Source: Amorphophallus konjac (taxonomy: Eukaryota; Streptophyta; Magnoliopsida; Alismatales; Araceae). Taken from it: a stretch of DNA of 64,000 nt. Every line of letters starts with the position of its first letter. Position 1 is the first letter of the stretch. The notes below the pieces were generated by a model that saw nothing but the letters and a program-made list of their open reading frames with translations, made no database searches and had not been told where the DNA came from. Both the position numbers and the translations under genes were made by a program. Shown one piece after another: positions 12,088 through 23,799 of the stretch. The stretch lies in contig JAHNEJ010002121.1 in NCBI GenBank assembly GCA_022559845.1, positions 1 through 64,000 of the forward strand, in the 5' to 3' direction.

Positions 12088-15000
12088 TGTTGACACCTGG
12101 AAAATGAACAAGGGTGGAAGCACAATTGAAAAGAGGGTCTGACCAACAGTGGAAGATCAATGATGAAGCTCGTCAACCATTCACCCGGCTAAAGCCTTTG
12201 TCGGCCAAAGCTGATGCCCGGTGCCGATGTCATTCAGACGGCAGCGCCGATGAAGCCACAGTCACTCGACTGATGAGACCTCCCAGCCCTTTAAGAAGAG
12301 CTGTACTACTGCTTCATCCAAGAATCCACGGATGATATGTCAGGGTAAGCCAGATGTCAGCTTACTGATGGATGTAATATGAGATAAAGATGAAGCCGGC
12401 ACCGACAGATAAAGATTGTCAGGGCTCCTACAAAGTTAGAACAGAAGAGTAATCCTCTCCACAGATTACACACCCGGCCGAAGTCTGTCAGACTGAAGCT
12501 GATGTCCGGTCTTGTCACCGTTCGGATGACAATGCCAATGAAACATACCCGGTTTTATCGTCATTCATACGGCAATACTGATTAAACCCCAGTTCATTCA
12601 CTGATGGAACCTCAAGATGATCTCAACAAAGCTGTGTCACTACTAAAGGGGCCTCTTTCGGTTATGATAAAAATCAATGCAAAAGTCTTAGAAGCCAAGG
12701 CAAGTGTGAGGCCTAAAAGCACCAAATGGGCCGGCCGATTGGGCTTCTGAGAATGGCACCGAGAACCTCAACGAAGGGCCGCTGGACGCGTCGGGAGCTG
12801 TGGCAAGCAAGCTGGCCACACCGACTGCCCTCCACCGAGAGCACAGAAGGATGAGACCTATATAAACATACCCCCTTTGAAAGAAAAGGGGATCGGAGGA
12901 TCAGAAGCCAGACCATCGATCAAAAAAAGAAAAAAAAGAGAAGAGACCAGAGAGAGAGAGAGCCTCCTCCGCTGAAAAAGAAAGAGAGAAGAGACCCATC
13001 CCCAGGGAAGAAGCTCCAGGTGGGCATCCGGGGGAGGGAAAGGAGTCAATGCTCCGCCCTCCCCCATGTTTGTTTTCTCTTTTCTTCTGCTTCATGTAAT
13101 CGTTTCAAGTCTCATCTTGATTCATATAATGTAGCCGAGACATCTCGGCATCTGTCTGTTCCCCTTTCCCTCACTCTCTCCCTGTAATCGGTTTGAGTAT
13201 TGGAATGGTGTTTCATATGGGTTTTCTCACCATGTGTCTTCCGTGATGGGCATCGCCAAACGAATGGATATATATGTACGATGGGTTATAGTTTGAGCCT
13301 GATTTTTGCTTCTTCTGAAGCCCTATTGCCCTTCCCTGTGTTATCTGTAAACCAGTAGCATGACGATCCGATTTGCCTATTTCTTTTCTCTGCTTCGTAG
13401 CACCATTAGTGCTCACCTCGGAGCCCGGAACATACTATTCCTTGGCTGCTGGGATGAAGCCATGCTGTGCAATGATCGAAGCTTGAGAAACTCCGGGGTT
13501 CCAAGCGTATGTGCTTCCTCCGTTGATGTCATCAAAGCCGCCTCTGGGGCCAGAGACAGCCATCTCTTGGTTCCCAGGGCGACGAATGACCATATCAAGC
13601 ATGTCCCCAAGCTCTGCGTGACGATGGCGATGGACAGGGGCATTCAGACTTCGGCCTCCCAGATGCCTCTCGAATCCTAAAACTCCCTTGAATTTTAGGC
13701 CTAATCCAATTCAGAGTGGATGCCTTGAGCAGTTTAGAGTCCATAGAGTCCGTCAGTTCCTGCCAAAACCAACATGAAACCCAAAACAGAGTACCGTAAG
13801 CTCTGTTTCTTCTCCCGGCGCCCTCATAGCTCTCGGCCCCGCCAACAGTGAAACTGATGAACAGCCCTCGGCGCAAGCCTTCTTGCGCCGAGATCCCATC
13901 TTCCGGGCGCGTCGGGAGCCACCCATTCCACTTCTCACCATCGCGCCGGGGCCGACTTCTCTTCACGCCGGGAGGACCCCGTGCTGAGAGCCCCTTGGCC
14001 ACCTTATTAGCGCACCGGGAAGCCCGCGCCGGGAACTCTTTGGCATCCTTGCCATTGACATAGAGAGGCCTTCCTCTTGGCCAATCTGTAAACCTCAAGC
14101 CGTAAAACCCTTGCTACCATTGATAAACCCTGTAAATATCCTTGGGAGCTGCTCAACACAATCCGACCTTCTGTCAAGGGATGCCTTGGGTCGTCACACG
14201 CATTTCGAGGATGACAACCACTAGGAGCAACTCCCCTTCTTCTACGCGGTTCCTCGAACCCGATCGGCTTTTATAAACCCTCAGACCAAGGAAGCTCTGC
14301 CACTGCATAAGCTTCTACGGTCTCAAAAGGGATATCAAGATATTGCTCCAAGCATACACAGGCGCCATGGGTTCCATACCCCTCTATTTTTGGCTTTCAC
14401 CCCGACATTCAGTGGGTGATCGTCTATCATTCCCTGGCAAAATGTTAAGTCCAGGGGAGATGCTGTCAAAATTCTCCCAGGATGCCAGAGATGACATGAA
14501 ACCCATCCCCGGGACCTTATCTATCAGTGGTGACAGAGGCTCCTTATCCCCTATTGTTCCCCTCCCACTCTTCTTATGTTCCCGGCCTTCCTTGGGAATC
14601 CATACCAAAACAGGTCGAAGTCCAGTGAATTGAGCCATTTTGACTCCTTAGGGTCCGTTTGCTTCAACATGATCATCATGAAACCCAAAACAGAGTACCG
14701 TAAGCTCTGTTCTGGTCCCGGCGCCATCACAGCTCTCGGCTCAGCCTACAGTAAACCGGGTGAATAGCTCCCGGCGCCACTTCTTCAGGCGCCGAGAACC
14801 CCCAGGAACAGCTCCTCCCCCTTTCATCCCCGCGCGCCGGGAGCCCATACGCCTTGGCCTTCTTCCCTGCGCGCCGGGAGCCCTCTCTGCATCCTCCGCG
14901 CCGGGAAGCCTTCTGCCCTTCTCGCCGGGAACCTGGCACTTTGGCCGCGTCGGGAGGCCCCCTCCCCTTTGGCTTAGCTGCGCCGAGAACCCCCCTTCTA

Positions 15001-16000
15001 GCACTTCTTCCTCGCGCCGGGAAGCCTGCGCCGAAGAGCTCCCCTTTTGCTTTTCTTTGTCTCGCCGGGAACCCAAGCCCTCTCGTCTTGGCGCCGGGAA
15101 CCCCCGGCCTTCTTGTTATTGGCGCCGGAAGCCCTGGCCCTCCCATTTTGGGTCGTGCCGAGAGCCTGTGCCCATTCAGAGTGTGCCGAGAGCCCAATCT
15201 ACCGCCCAATGAATTCCAACACCCAAAACGAACCCACAAAGGGATATCTGTGGATCACCCGATATGTCCCGGGGATAAAACTGAAGGGGAGTCATAACCC
15301 CTACGTTCCACCTAACTGCAACGGATTTACGAATAACCCTTTTGCTCGGGGGGATTCTGCCACTGCATGAATTCCGCTAGCGTTCCAAAGGGAAAATCAT
15401 ACATTGCCCTATAGCCCATATGTATACGGGTTGGGAGGTTCGGCCTCTCTATCTCTCGGCTTTCATCCCAGCATCCCGTGGGTGATAGCCTATTTCCCCC
15501 CTGGGCGTAACCCAGATTAAGAGGAAAGGCTGTCGAAATACCGATCGAAGCTTTAAACCTATATCATGGTCATGGCTCTGCCGTTCCGTGGTGGACATCT
15601 TCTATCTCTTTGTTCCCACCAAGTATAACTGTTTTGAGCCGCCAATCACACGATCTAGTCTGTTTATGTGGTTGATGTTATTATCTTACCCGCCTCCCTG
15701 GCCCTGGTAGGAAGTTTAAAATTAAGCATGTGAATATCTGTTTGCCTCTCGAGGCCTCCTACTTTAGCGTTTAATCAAGGGTTGTCCTTCCCTGGAAGGA
15801 CGTAATTAACGTCATAACGTTCATGGTATGACGGACTTCAGGTCCCGACACGATCACTCACAATCGACTGACCATGTCAGATCGAGCGCACAATAAAATT
15901 ATCACTTCGATGACTGGCACGCCAATAAATCAATAAATAAATAAATAAACTAAAAAATAATAAAAAAAATAAACAAACGATAAAAAATTACGCGTCCACA
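12088..16000 (+). mobile_element. TAT-like solo LTR nested in the Tekay-like solo LTR
   Basis: It starts TGTTGACACC at 12088, ends CGCGTCCACA at 16000, and has the perfect TSD ccgcg (12083-12087 and 16001-16005). The same TGTTGACACC start is used by LTR A at 24796. A TATA box (ctatataaaca) lies at 12857-12867, followed by a purine-rich leader. No gene, PBS or PPT was found in its 3.9 kb, so a solo LTR is the simplest reading. The right half is two diverged tandem copies (about 13690-14600 and 14600-15620), each with gaaacccaaaacagagtacc and a GC-rich block of repeated GCGCCGGGAgccc. Confidence 0.8.
13690..15620 (+). repeat. Old tandem duplication inside the TAT-like LTR, with GCGCCGGGA repeats
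   Basis: The landmark gaaacccaaaacagagtacc occurs at about 13776 and 14680, the GC-rich block at 13865-14040 and 14770-15190, and the landmark ggctttcaYcccRNcattc at about 14390 and 15458. The copies have diverged substantially. The GC-rich block has more than a dozen units of (G)CGCCGGGA(A/G)CCC, and some form hairpins, for example ctcggcgcaag with cttgcgccgag near 13868-13893. Long open frames on the other strand here are a by-product of the GC-rich repeats. Confidence 0.7.
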
Positions 16001-17243
16001 CCGCGTCAGTGCTGAAGGAGCGTCTTCTTCCCGAGTCTGCGTCATGCTGCGATCCTGCTGCGGCTTCTGAACCTCGTATCACACGTCAAAAGGTAGGCGT
16101 TCTCAAATCCTTGCCTAACTAGTAGCTAATAGGTTAATTGATGCATGTTTAGAGTTCGATCAACTAGTCAACCATGCTATATATATATATATATATTATG
16201 ACTTTACCATGACCAAGAATAATACCATGTTATACATCTGTTAATAGCTTGTTACATACTGTTGTCATGATTTTTTTATGAGTTTGAACTTAGTTTATTA
16301 GCATGATTTCATGATCTTTTTAACGTATTTTATCACACTAGTTTTTAGTCTTAATAATCCTATTTTAAACCTTAAATTGTAGCCTATGTTAATGTTTTAA
16401 ACACCCAGGTCATTTGAAAATGGCACCCCTGACCAGGGCGCCAATTAACAAATTGAAGACTTCATCGAAGTCTTTAATTAAATGAAGACATGCACCATGT
16501 CGTCAATTCGATTTCTGAAATTCTTAGTAATTGATAATTCAACACATTAAAAAATCCACAACTATTGAACTAAAGTACGAAATTTTTGCATGAACATGTT
16601 TCTGGAATCCTGACTTTTTCTCAACATATTCGTGCCATTACTTCCTGATTCGGAGCTTTTTCACACTGATGAATAGTGGACACCTCACTATAATTGGCGC
16701 CCCTGACCAGGGCGCCAATTTCAGAATTGAAGACGACCCGCGAGGGCGTCAATTAATTGAAGACATGCACCATCTCGTTAATTCCGTTTTCTGGAATTTT
16801 TAGAAATCAGTAAATCAATGCATTCAAAAATTTATAACTAATAAACTGGACCTTAAAAATTTTGACAGAATATACTTCTGTGACCCTGAGATTTTTCTCC
16901 ATCTGACCATGTCTTCGGATTCTGATTCGGAGAAACTTTGGAGAAATGAACAGTAACTTGTGTCACAGAACTTACAGTTCTGATTCGAAGCACAACTCAC
17001 TTGGAAAACAACTCAATTGGTGTGTCGTCAATTTAAGTTGAACCTGTACTTAAATTGAAGACACCCTGGAAGTCTTCAATTAAATGAAGACTACCCATAG
17101 AGTCTTCAATTTGTTAAATGAAGACTGCCCACAAAGTCTTCAATTTGTTAATTGAAGACGGCCCTCAAGTCTTCAATTACTGAATTGAAGACGGCCCTCA
17201 AGTCTTCAATTAATTGAAGACTTCATGAGGGGCGCCAATTTCA

Positions 17244-17275
<32 letters not shown>

Positions 17276-19734
17276 TGAAAAATCATAATTTTGAAAGGTT
17301 GGGCAACCCCCAGGAGTCAATTCTTCAAATGATGGCAGCCAACAAGTCTTCAATTAATTGAAGACTGCTTGCAGGGGCGCCAATTCCTTATATACATGTA
17401 TATATATTCAAAAATTAGCCCCTGTAATTGGGGCCCCAAGCCAGGGTGCCAATTACTGAATTGACGACTTCCAGGACGTCTTCAATTAAATGAAGACATC
17501 CTAAGGGGCGCCAATTTGATATATGCTTATATAAATTTTAAAAAAATTAAAAATTTGAAAGATTAGCAAACCCCCATATGCCAACTCAGTAATTACAACT
17601 TCTGATCTTGATCTATCTCGAGAATCGTGCAAACACAACCATAATCCATACTCATGGGTATGATGAATTTTTGAGATTCTGTTCCATGAAAAATCTACTT
17701 GTGTATACCCTACATGGTCAAACCTTGAATCTCTTAAACTACCATTTGGGAGTGTTGGATCTAAGTGCCATGCAGGACAAAGTGCTACGTTGTGGGAGCC
17801 ACCTCTTTAGGCCGTACGGCACAAAGTGCTACATGACGGGAGCCACCTCTTGAGCCTGTAGGGGCCACCTCTAGAATCCTCCATAACCAAATGAGTAGTT
17901 AATCTCGTCTGAAATACTACGTTTATAAATTCTTGAAATTCCATATTGGCTATAAATGAGAGTGGATGTCAAAGGTAATACATGAAATGCTGTGCATATA
18001 GGGCCCGGTCTGGTCCTGAGAGGAGCACCCGAAGGTACTTGTGCCCATGGGAGTTTATTGACCACGGTATTTAGCATTGCACCGGAGTACTTGCTTGACT
18101 TGAGACACTCCACACTTACTCTTTTTACCTGCTTGACTTGACTTGCGTGGCCCGAAACGGGCAATACTTGACTCGTGGCCCTAGAGAGGGTGATTACTTG
18201 CTTGATTGAAATAGCTAATTCTACTGATGCGTACTTGACATTACTTGCTTGAATTGAATTTTTACTTGCTCGTACCTGAGATATACTTGTACATGAGTTC
18301 ATTCTCATACTTGCGTTCATACTTGTACACGAATACCTGCTTGCCCGAAGTGGCATTTATATCTGTAAATTCTTGAAATACTACTTGTCAAATACTTGAA
18401 ATCTTGTTATACTCTCTTTATACAATTCTTGATCTCTTATTGTTCATCATGCCTAGATTTACCTGTATACCTAATTTTTATTATACGTACATCATGCATA
18501 GCCATACTGATAATACATGTAACTTATAAATCACGTAAAGATTGCTCGTATTTGAGATGTAATTCCGACTGAGCGATTCGCTCATTCGGTTGCTTCCTAA
18601 CATTTTCAGGTGATTCGGATAGCGACAAGAATGGGGTTGAGACCGAGTGAAGAGTGCTAGGACGCCAACCATCTATCATTAGCTAGTTGTGTCTTTGAAT
18701 TTATTTGAGTCTACCTTGTATTCCCAGTTATGTCAGTTAGTGTTATAAACTTTATATTAAGTCGTGTAGCCTAATGTTTGGCTTTCTAAATTTGGAAATC
18801 TTTATGGACTATCTTTAATTCCTTTGATTAATCAAGTAATCATCACTTGGACTATTAGAATTTATTAGTTTTATTAGTCATTTGCGCACTCCAAATTTAT
18901 GTATGTTAAAATTCTTACCGCTATAATGACACGATCTATATAGACACGTCACGCATCCGAGTAATCTTCCGCACTCGGGACGTGACAAACTGTGTGGCAC
19001 ACTAGGTCCTCGTCCCCCACCTTAGTCTTAGGGAGGGCCAGTAATGTCTCGGTCTCCCCTAGAAGGATAGTAGCTTCAAATGTGGGAAAGACAAATGTAT
19101 GGGTTTGAGGATGCCATATCTCTACTTGAGCTGAAATGCTATGCCAATCAAGTGAGAGTTTATGGTAGTTTTTGGCCAAAACAAGCAATGGGTGGAGGTG
19201 CCAGACTTTTAGGATAGAAATCACATCTAATGAGAGTTCACGAATCATGGGAGCCACCCATTTCAGGTTGGAATAACGCCTTGGGCTGGGGAGAAGCTAA
19301 AGAAAAAAGAAAGAGACAGGCAATATAAGAATTTGGAAAGAATTTTAACAATTTGAAAGCAATTGCATGTGACTTACCTCTCTTAAGGGATTTATGCTCA
19401 AATGATTGGGAATAGAAGTCAGCTGTTGCACTGCCTCGTGCTCCTTCCTTGCCGACTGTGGCCCGCCGTAGGAGCCCTCACCCATTGTGCTGGCTTCAAG
19501 GGCCCTCTTCATGATAATTTGGGTGGTTATGCTAAGGTTTTCATGGCTTGGAAAGTGGGTTTTGTGTGAATTGCAAATTTAGAATGCCTCCCTTCTTATA
19601 GAGCCTTGATTCCTAGACCTTTCCCCCTAAGATTGAGATAGGATAGGCTCAATTGAGGTTGGGATAGGCCTTAGGGCGAATTGGAGTTTATCCATGGATT
19701 GGGACTCTTTGAGAGAGTCCTGATCGCAATCAAC

Positions 19735-20030
19735 AGTGCTACTCCTTGGCGGTCTATCGAGCGACTGCTAAGTTAATTAGCAGTCACTCAAGGACCGTTT
19801 CTTTGCGCCTCCAGAATTCGTACCTCCTTCTATGGTTAACGGTCTCGGATAGGTCGTCTTTCCTTATAAACGGTCGTGGTGAGATAGTCTCTCAGAGCTT
19901 GGCAATCTTCAATGAACTATCTATTTCACTCACTTGGTCATGGTTCATTCAGTCCTTAGCAGCCTATCGAGCAACCGCCAAACCACCTTAGCGGCCATAT
20001 GGCGACCGCCTCTCTCTGCTATCCTTAGGG
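19735..20030. repeat. CGGTC/GACCG hairpin array, block 2 (between the two antisense genes)
   Basis: Units include ggcggtctatcgagcgactg at 19748, acggtctcggataggtcgtc at 19839 and agcggccatatggcgaccgc at 19989. The block lies upstream of the DUF7745-like gene and downstream of the PMD gene, so it occupies the intergenic spacer or promoter of the former. Confidence 0.65.
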
Positions 20031-20227
20031 TCGCTGCTTTCTCAAGTCTCGCCCTGCTTAAGTCTCTCTCATTCTCTCTCGCTCTCCTTTGTACTCTCAC
20101 GTTGTCAGTCATAGGAGTCGTTAAGTTAGTTAGTCTGTGTTGGTCCACATGCATTCATCATTTTAAGTAAAAAAAATTGGGCATGTCATTTCATTAAGTC
20201 ATATATGCATACATCCTGCATAGTACA

Positions 20228-23200
20228 TCAAGCCGGTCCCTCTCCTGGACCCCCGCTATCGCCAGTGCCCTCATGCCTCTTCCTCGGCGGGCCCATGGCC
20301 GTGCTCCCCTCCTCCCGATGTCGTCGGCGTCGCTCCTTGTTCTCATTCCTCCAATGGCCGAAGGAACCAGTGAAGTAGTCTCTATAGGCGCTGCTGTGCG
20401 CGCCGCTCGGAGTCCTGCTACGCTCCGATCTCTGGCTCATCGCTTGGAGGGACTGTTGGTACGCCCCCACTGCACCTCTCCGCTTGGCTACCTATAGCCG
20501 AGATCGCTCTAGCTCACTCCTCGGATCCGCTGCCTTGGCACGAAGGCACTCTGCCTCTGCTGCCTCTGCACGAGAGCGCTCTGCCTCTGCTCGGAAGCGC
20601 TCCGCCTCCTCTCTCTGCCGAGTGGCCTCACTCAGCGCTACTACCAGCTCTCTCACCTACACATACATTCATTATAGTCAGTCATTTGCATTCATAATCA
20701 TAAGGTCAAAGGGGAAGTACAACTGTTTGCTTACCCTTTCGGCTAGTGTGGCCTCAGCCTCCTCAACTCGTGCCACTGCCCGCGCATAGTCTACGTCTCG
20801 CTCAGCCCGGTCTGCTGGTGGCTGGGAGGAAGTGGATGGTGCATCAAGTCCCTGGCGCTGAGCCCCCTCGGCATGCTGCATATAGGGGCACGTCAATTTC
20901 ATAAGCATGGAATGCAATTTTAGGTCTAAGATTAAGATAAAGCTTACCAGGAGGTCCAAGGAGCGTTGGAGCTCATCCCGCTGCTGGACCGTGGAGTGGA
21001 GCAACCCCTGAAGCTCCGCGATCCGTCCCTAGGGATCGAGCTGCATATACAATGTCAAGCATTAGTGCATCATAGTCATAAGCATTTTAAAGAGCATGAG
21101 TTTAAGAGTCGTACCGATCATCGTGCGCCGCGGAAGACATGGTCTCCGTAGCATCGGGAGTAGGCCGTCAGGTAGGCCTCATCACTAGTGGCTCGGGCAC
21201 ATACCACTCGCCCTACACTGGTCCAGTCCTGGATCTGGTCCACTGCCCGGGTGATCCAGTCGATCTCCACTGCGAGCCTACGTGCGTGTTGTCCCACACG
21301 CTCCTCCGGTCTCTCTCGTACCGGGAACTCCACCTCTGGCTGGTGGACGCCCACGGTCCTCATAATCAACCGATAGTGAAGTGGCTTGACCACGTTCATG
21401 CAGTGGAGCCAGATGTCGCGTCCCGCGTAGGCTAGGGCCGCCACCACCCACGGCTGGCCCTCGTGTCCCTCGCCCTGGTACGGTGTCCACCGGACCTGTA
21501 AAATGGCGACCAATTGCATTAGTATCCAAGCATATAGTTGCATTTACATAAGTTCATTTTAAGTCTTACTGAGGCATAGGGTAGGGTGTCGATGTCATCC
21601 TGGATGGCTCGCACCTGGCGTCGCAGGGATCCCACCTCTCGGACTGCCGTCCACCGCCTCCCGATGGGCACCCGGTCGGGATGCACCTCATGCCCTCTCC
21701 CCAGTCTGGGGAGGTACATGTAAGCCCACACCTGTATTTTATTGCATTAAGTGTCAACATATAGCATTCTGTAAAATCATATAGCAATTGCACAAGCATT
21801 TTAAGAGTTGAATTTTACCTGGAGCAGTGGGGAGAATCCGCCAAGCATCGTCTTTCGGCTGGTGGAGCTGAGCGTGTCGAAGAGGAAGGACAGCATGGTC
21901 GCGCCCCATGCATACTCACCAACTCTGTCAACCTCCTCGAGTAGGGGCAGTAGCCGACAGCTCACCCCGTCGGCTCTAGTCGCGAACAGCAGCTTCCCAA
22001 AGAAAAGCATCAGGAACCACCGTAGGATCACGTCCGCCTCGGGCCCCGGTCCCGCTGCTACCCGCTGTCGCAATCTATCTATCAACTGCACCATGTGTTG
22101 CTATGGCAGCTCTCCAATAGCGATCGCTACTCCCTGTAAGCCTAGGTTCTCCTGCAAGCCCGCTCTCAGTAAAATCGTAGAGTGTCGCTCTGGCCTCAAC
22201 AGCTCCAGTCCTAGTAGTCTCTGGGCCAGCTTCGGGTAATCTGTGAAGATCCTCCCACTGATTGACGCACCGTGCACTCGTAGCCCGGTGATCCTTGCCA
22301 CGTCCTCCAGTGTGGGGATCATGTGCCCCCACGGGAACAGGAATGCCCGGCTGACTGAGTCCCACCGGTCGTGCAGCCCGTAGAGGAGAGCGGTGTCCAG
22401 CCTCATCACCTCCATACTGAGGAACTCTGCGAATCCCATGGCGATCAACCTATCCCTCTGAAAGTCTGGCAGTGCCAAGTACACCGCCCGAACCTGGGGC
22501 CATGAGATCCTCGTCTGGCGCTTTCGTTGCATACATTAAACATTTCATATCAGTCATTCATTTCATATAGTCATGCATTGCATTACATTAAAAAAAAAGA
22601 ATGCAGTCTGCTGAGATGGCGGCCACGTGAGGGCCACTTTTGTCTGTCTAATGGTCATCTGTGGACCGCTTTGTAATCCCAATGATCACTTCTAGACCGT
22701 TTTCTCCCTCAATAATTCTCTTCACTGATTTAGACTTATGCGGTCGCCCCCTGACCATTTTTGTCTACCTAGCGGTCTTTTGGAGACCGTTTATTTCAGC
22801 CTGGCGGTCTGCTTCAGACCGTTTCTCTCACCCCCAATGCCCCGTGGGTTAATTTCTATAGCGGTCACTCTTAGACTGCTTCAGCACACTTAACGGCCTC
22901 ATTAGGACCATTTTCGTTCTGACGGTCATGAGTAGACCATTTCATCCTCTTAAGCGGTCCCTGGTAGGACCTTCTTTTCCTTGCCACTATGGGCGGCGCT
23001 CCACCCTTCCCCATCTCTGGAAATGGCCCTAGGGGCCCTCACATTTTGTTCTAGGGGTTGGTGTCACCCCTTTCTCCCTGTCTAACCCTCAAGCATCCAT
23101 CAAAATTTAAAATTGGGGGGGAGGGGGTTTGGTCCGCGGCCTACCTCAGACGGTGGCACTTTTCTGGCCGGTTCCTTGGCCTCCATTGCGGTTCCTCCAC

Positions 23201-23339
23201 CTTCTTGCGTTGTTTCTGCTTCCTCTGGCGCTCCGGTGACCGTGGGAAGCATCTCTCCCTTGGCCACGGTCGGTGGCAGTGCCTCTCCATCTTCCAGTGG
23301 GTTCACCGGCAGTGGAGCGCAGCCCTCTTCTCGAGCCAT
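20228..23339 (-). pseudogene. Antisense seven-exon plant mobile domain (PMD) gene with coiled-coil tail
   Basis: Exons that keep one frame: 23339-23145, 22520-21819, 21731-21570, 21495-21115, 21040-20948, 20875-20735 and 20656-20228. Every intron starts GT, ends AG and is phase 0; the joined frame is about 700 codons. Exon 2 carries the PMD signature (FLSMEVMRLDTALLYGLHDR, then FLFPWGHMIPTLEDVARITG, as in PF10536, the aminotransferase-like or MAIN/MAIL1 family). Exons 5-7 encode a Glu/Ala/Arg coiled coil and a basic tail. Exon 1 is Glu/Pro-rich. Four in-frame stops break it: TAG 22101, TGA 21118, TAG 21029, TAG 20492 (first coordinate of each). MAIL1/MAIN proteins act in transposon silencing; copies captured by gypsy elements are known. 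Activity of this copy is unlikely. It runs antisense to LTR A. Confidence 0.8.
22560..23010. repeat. CGGTC/GACCG hairpin array, block 3 (inside PMD intron 1)
   Basis: Units include gcggtcttttggagaccgtt at 22772, gcggtctgcttcagaccgtt at 22804, agcggtcactcttagactgc at 22860 and acggtcatgagtagaccatt at 22921. The array fills most of the long first intron (23144-22521), the only intron of this gene longer than about 120 bp. Confidence 0.75.
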
Positions 23340-23514
23340 TCAGCATGCAAACCGCCTCAACGCCTGCTTCTTGAGTCTCATCCAGATGCCCCTTATGAGG
23401 GCTAGAAGGGTAGAAGCTAGGAGGAGGGGGGCTTGGAGGGGAAGTGAGATTGGGGAGGAGGGTTCTCGGTGGGCTTCCGTTGTGAATGGGAAAGACGAAG
23501 GGGAGGGCGGTTTC

Positions 23515-23790
23515 ATTTTTTTTGAAACCGACGTCTTAGTGGCGGTCGTACGACTGACCGTTAGGATTTGTAGGCGGTTATACGGAGACCGTTTCTAATC
23601 ATGGCCTTAATAATATGTCGAACCACCTTCCATGAGATGGTCGGTTTCTGACCGTTATGTTATTAGACGGTCCTCCCTCCGGCCGTTTAGGTGCTAACGC
23701 TTAAAATTCAAATTCCGTTGATCTTTGCGGTCAGATTTGGACCATTTTATTTATCTGGCAGTCTTGATGGGACCGTTTTTATGTGACCTT
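23515..23790. repeat. CGGTC/GACCG hairpin array, block 4 (upstream of the PMD gene)
   Basis: Units include gcggtcgtacgactgaccgt at 23541, gcggttatacggagaccgtt at 23573, atggtcggtttctgaccgtt at 23638 and gcggtcagatttggaccatt at 23728. The block starts about 175 bp before the PMD start codon, in the likely promoter region. Confidence 0.75.
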
Positions 23791-23799
23791 TGTTTTGAA

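Larger units (their letters stand above)
11240..18987 (+). mobile_element. Tekay-like solo LTR (carries a nested TAT-like solo LTR)
   Basis: It starts TGTAGCACCCCCG at 11240, ends GGGACGTGACA at 18987, and is flanked by the perfect 5-bp TSD aactg (11235-11239 and 18988-18992). Its sequence is the reverse complement of the LTRs of the Tekay element at 32049-47206, including the GTCTTCAATT palindrome chain (17030-17520) and the ends. There are no internal genes, PBS or PPT, so this is the product of LTR-LTR recombination. Without the nested insert it is about 3.8 kb. It sits inside exon 2 of the DUF7745-like gene. AT microsatellites lie at about 16170-16197 and 17242-17271. Confidence 0.92.
10325..19512 (-). 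pseudogene. Antisense PMD/DUF7745-like gene of element A, split by a solo LTR
   Basis: Exon 1 is 19512-19378 (45 codons, starts MKRALEAS, ends at a GTAAGT donor). Exon 2 starts at 19296 after TTTCTTTAG and reads through 18988 (motifs WHSISAQVEIWHPQTHTF and LLGETETLLALP). A solo LTR then interrupts a Val codon, and the same frame resumes at 11234 (VAPIDPSL, then AIAKATSICLCGAILFP and LYEGLSSAFLGGPLFGS). A one-base shift lies near 10780, then DEWRVYLNTLPLDRF follows to a TAG at 10562-10564 in a MYSPHR..VG context, and the frame stays open to TGA at 10325-10327. The pattern (Trp-rich N-terminal module, hydrophobic LFP core, late YSP-R motif) resembles plant DUF7745/PMD-like proteins linked to retrotransposons. 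About 450 residues if joined. Function unknown; family call is from memory of the pattern. Confidence 0.6.

Noticed and set aside
14727..15297. Several overlapping Arg/Gly/Pro-rich frames on both strands
   Set aside because: By-product of the GC-rich GCGCCGGGA repeat; composition only, no domain.
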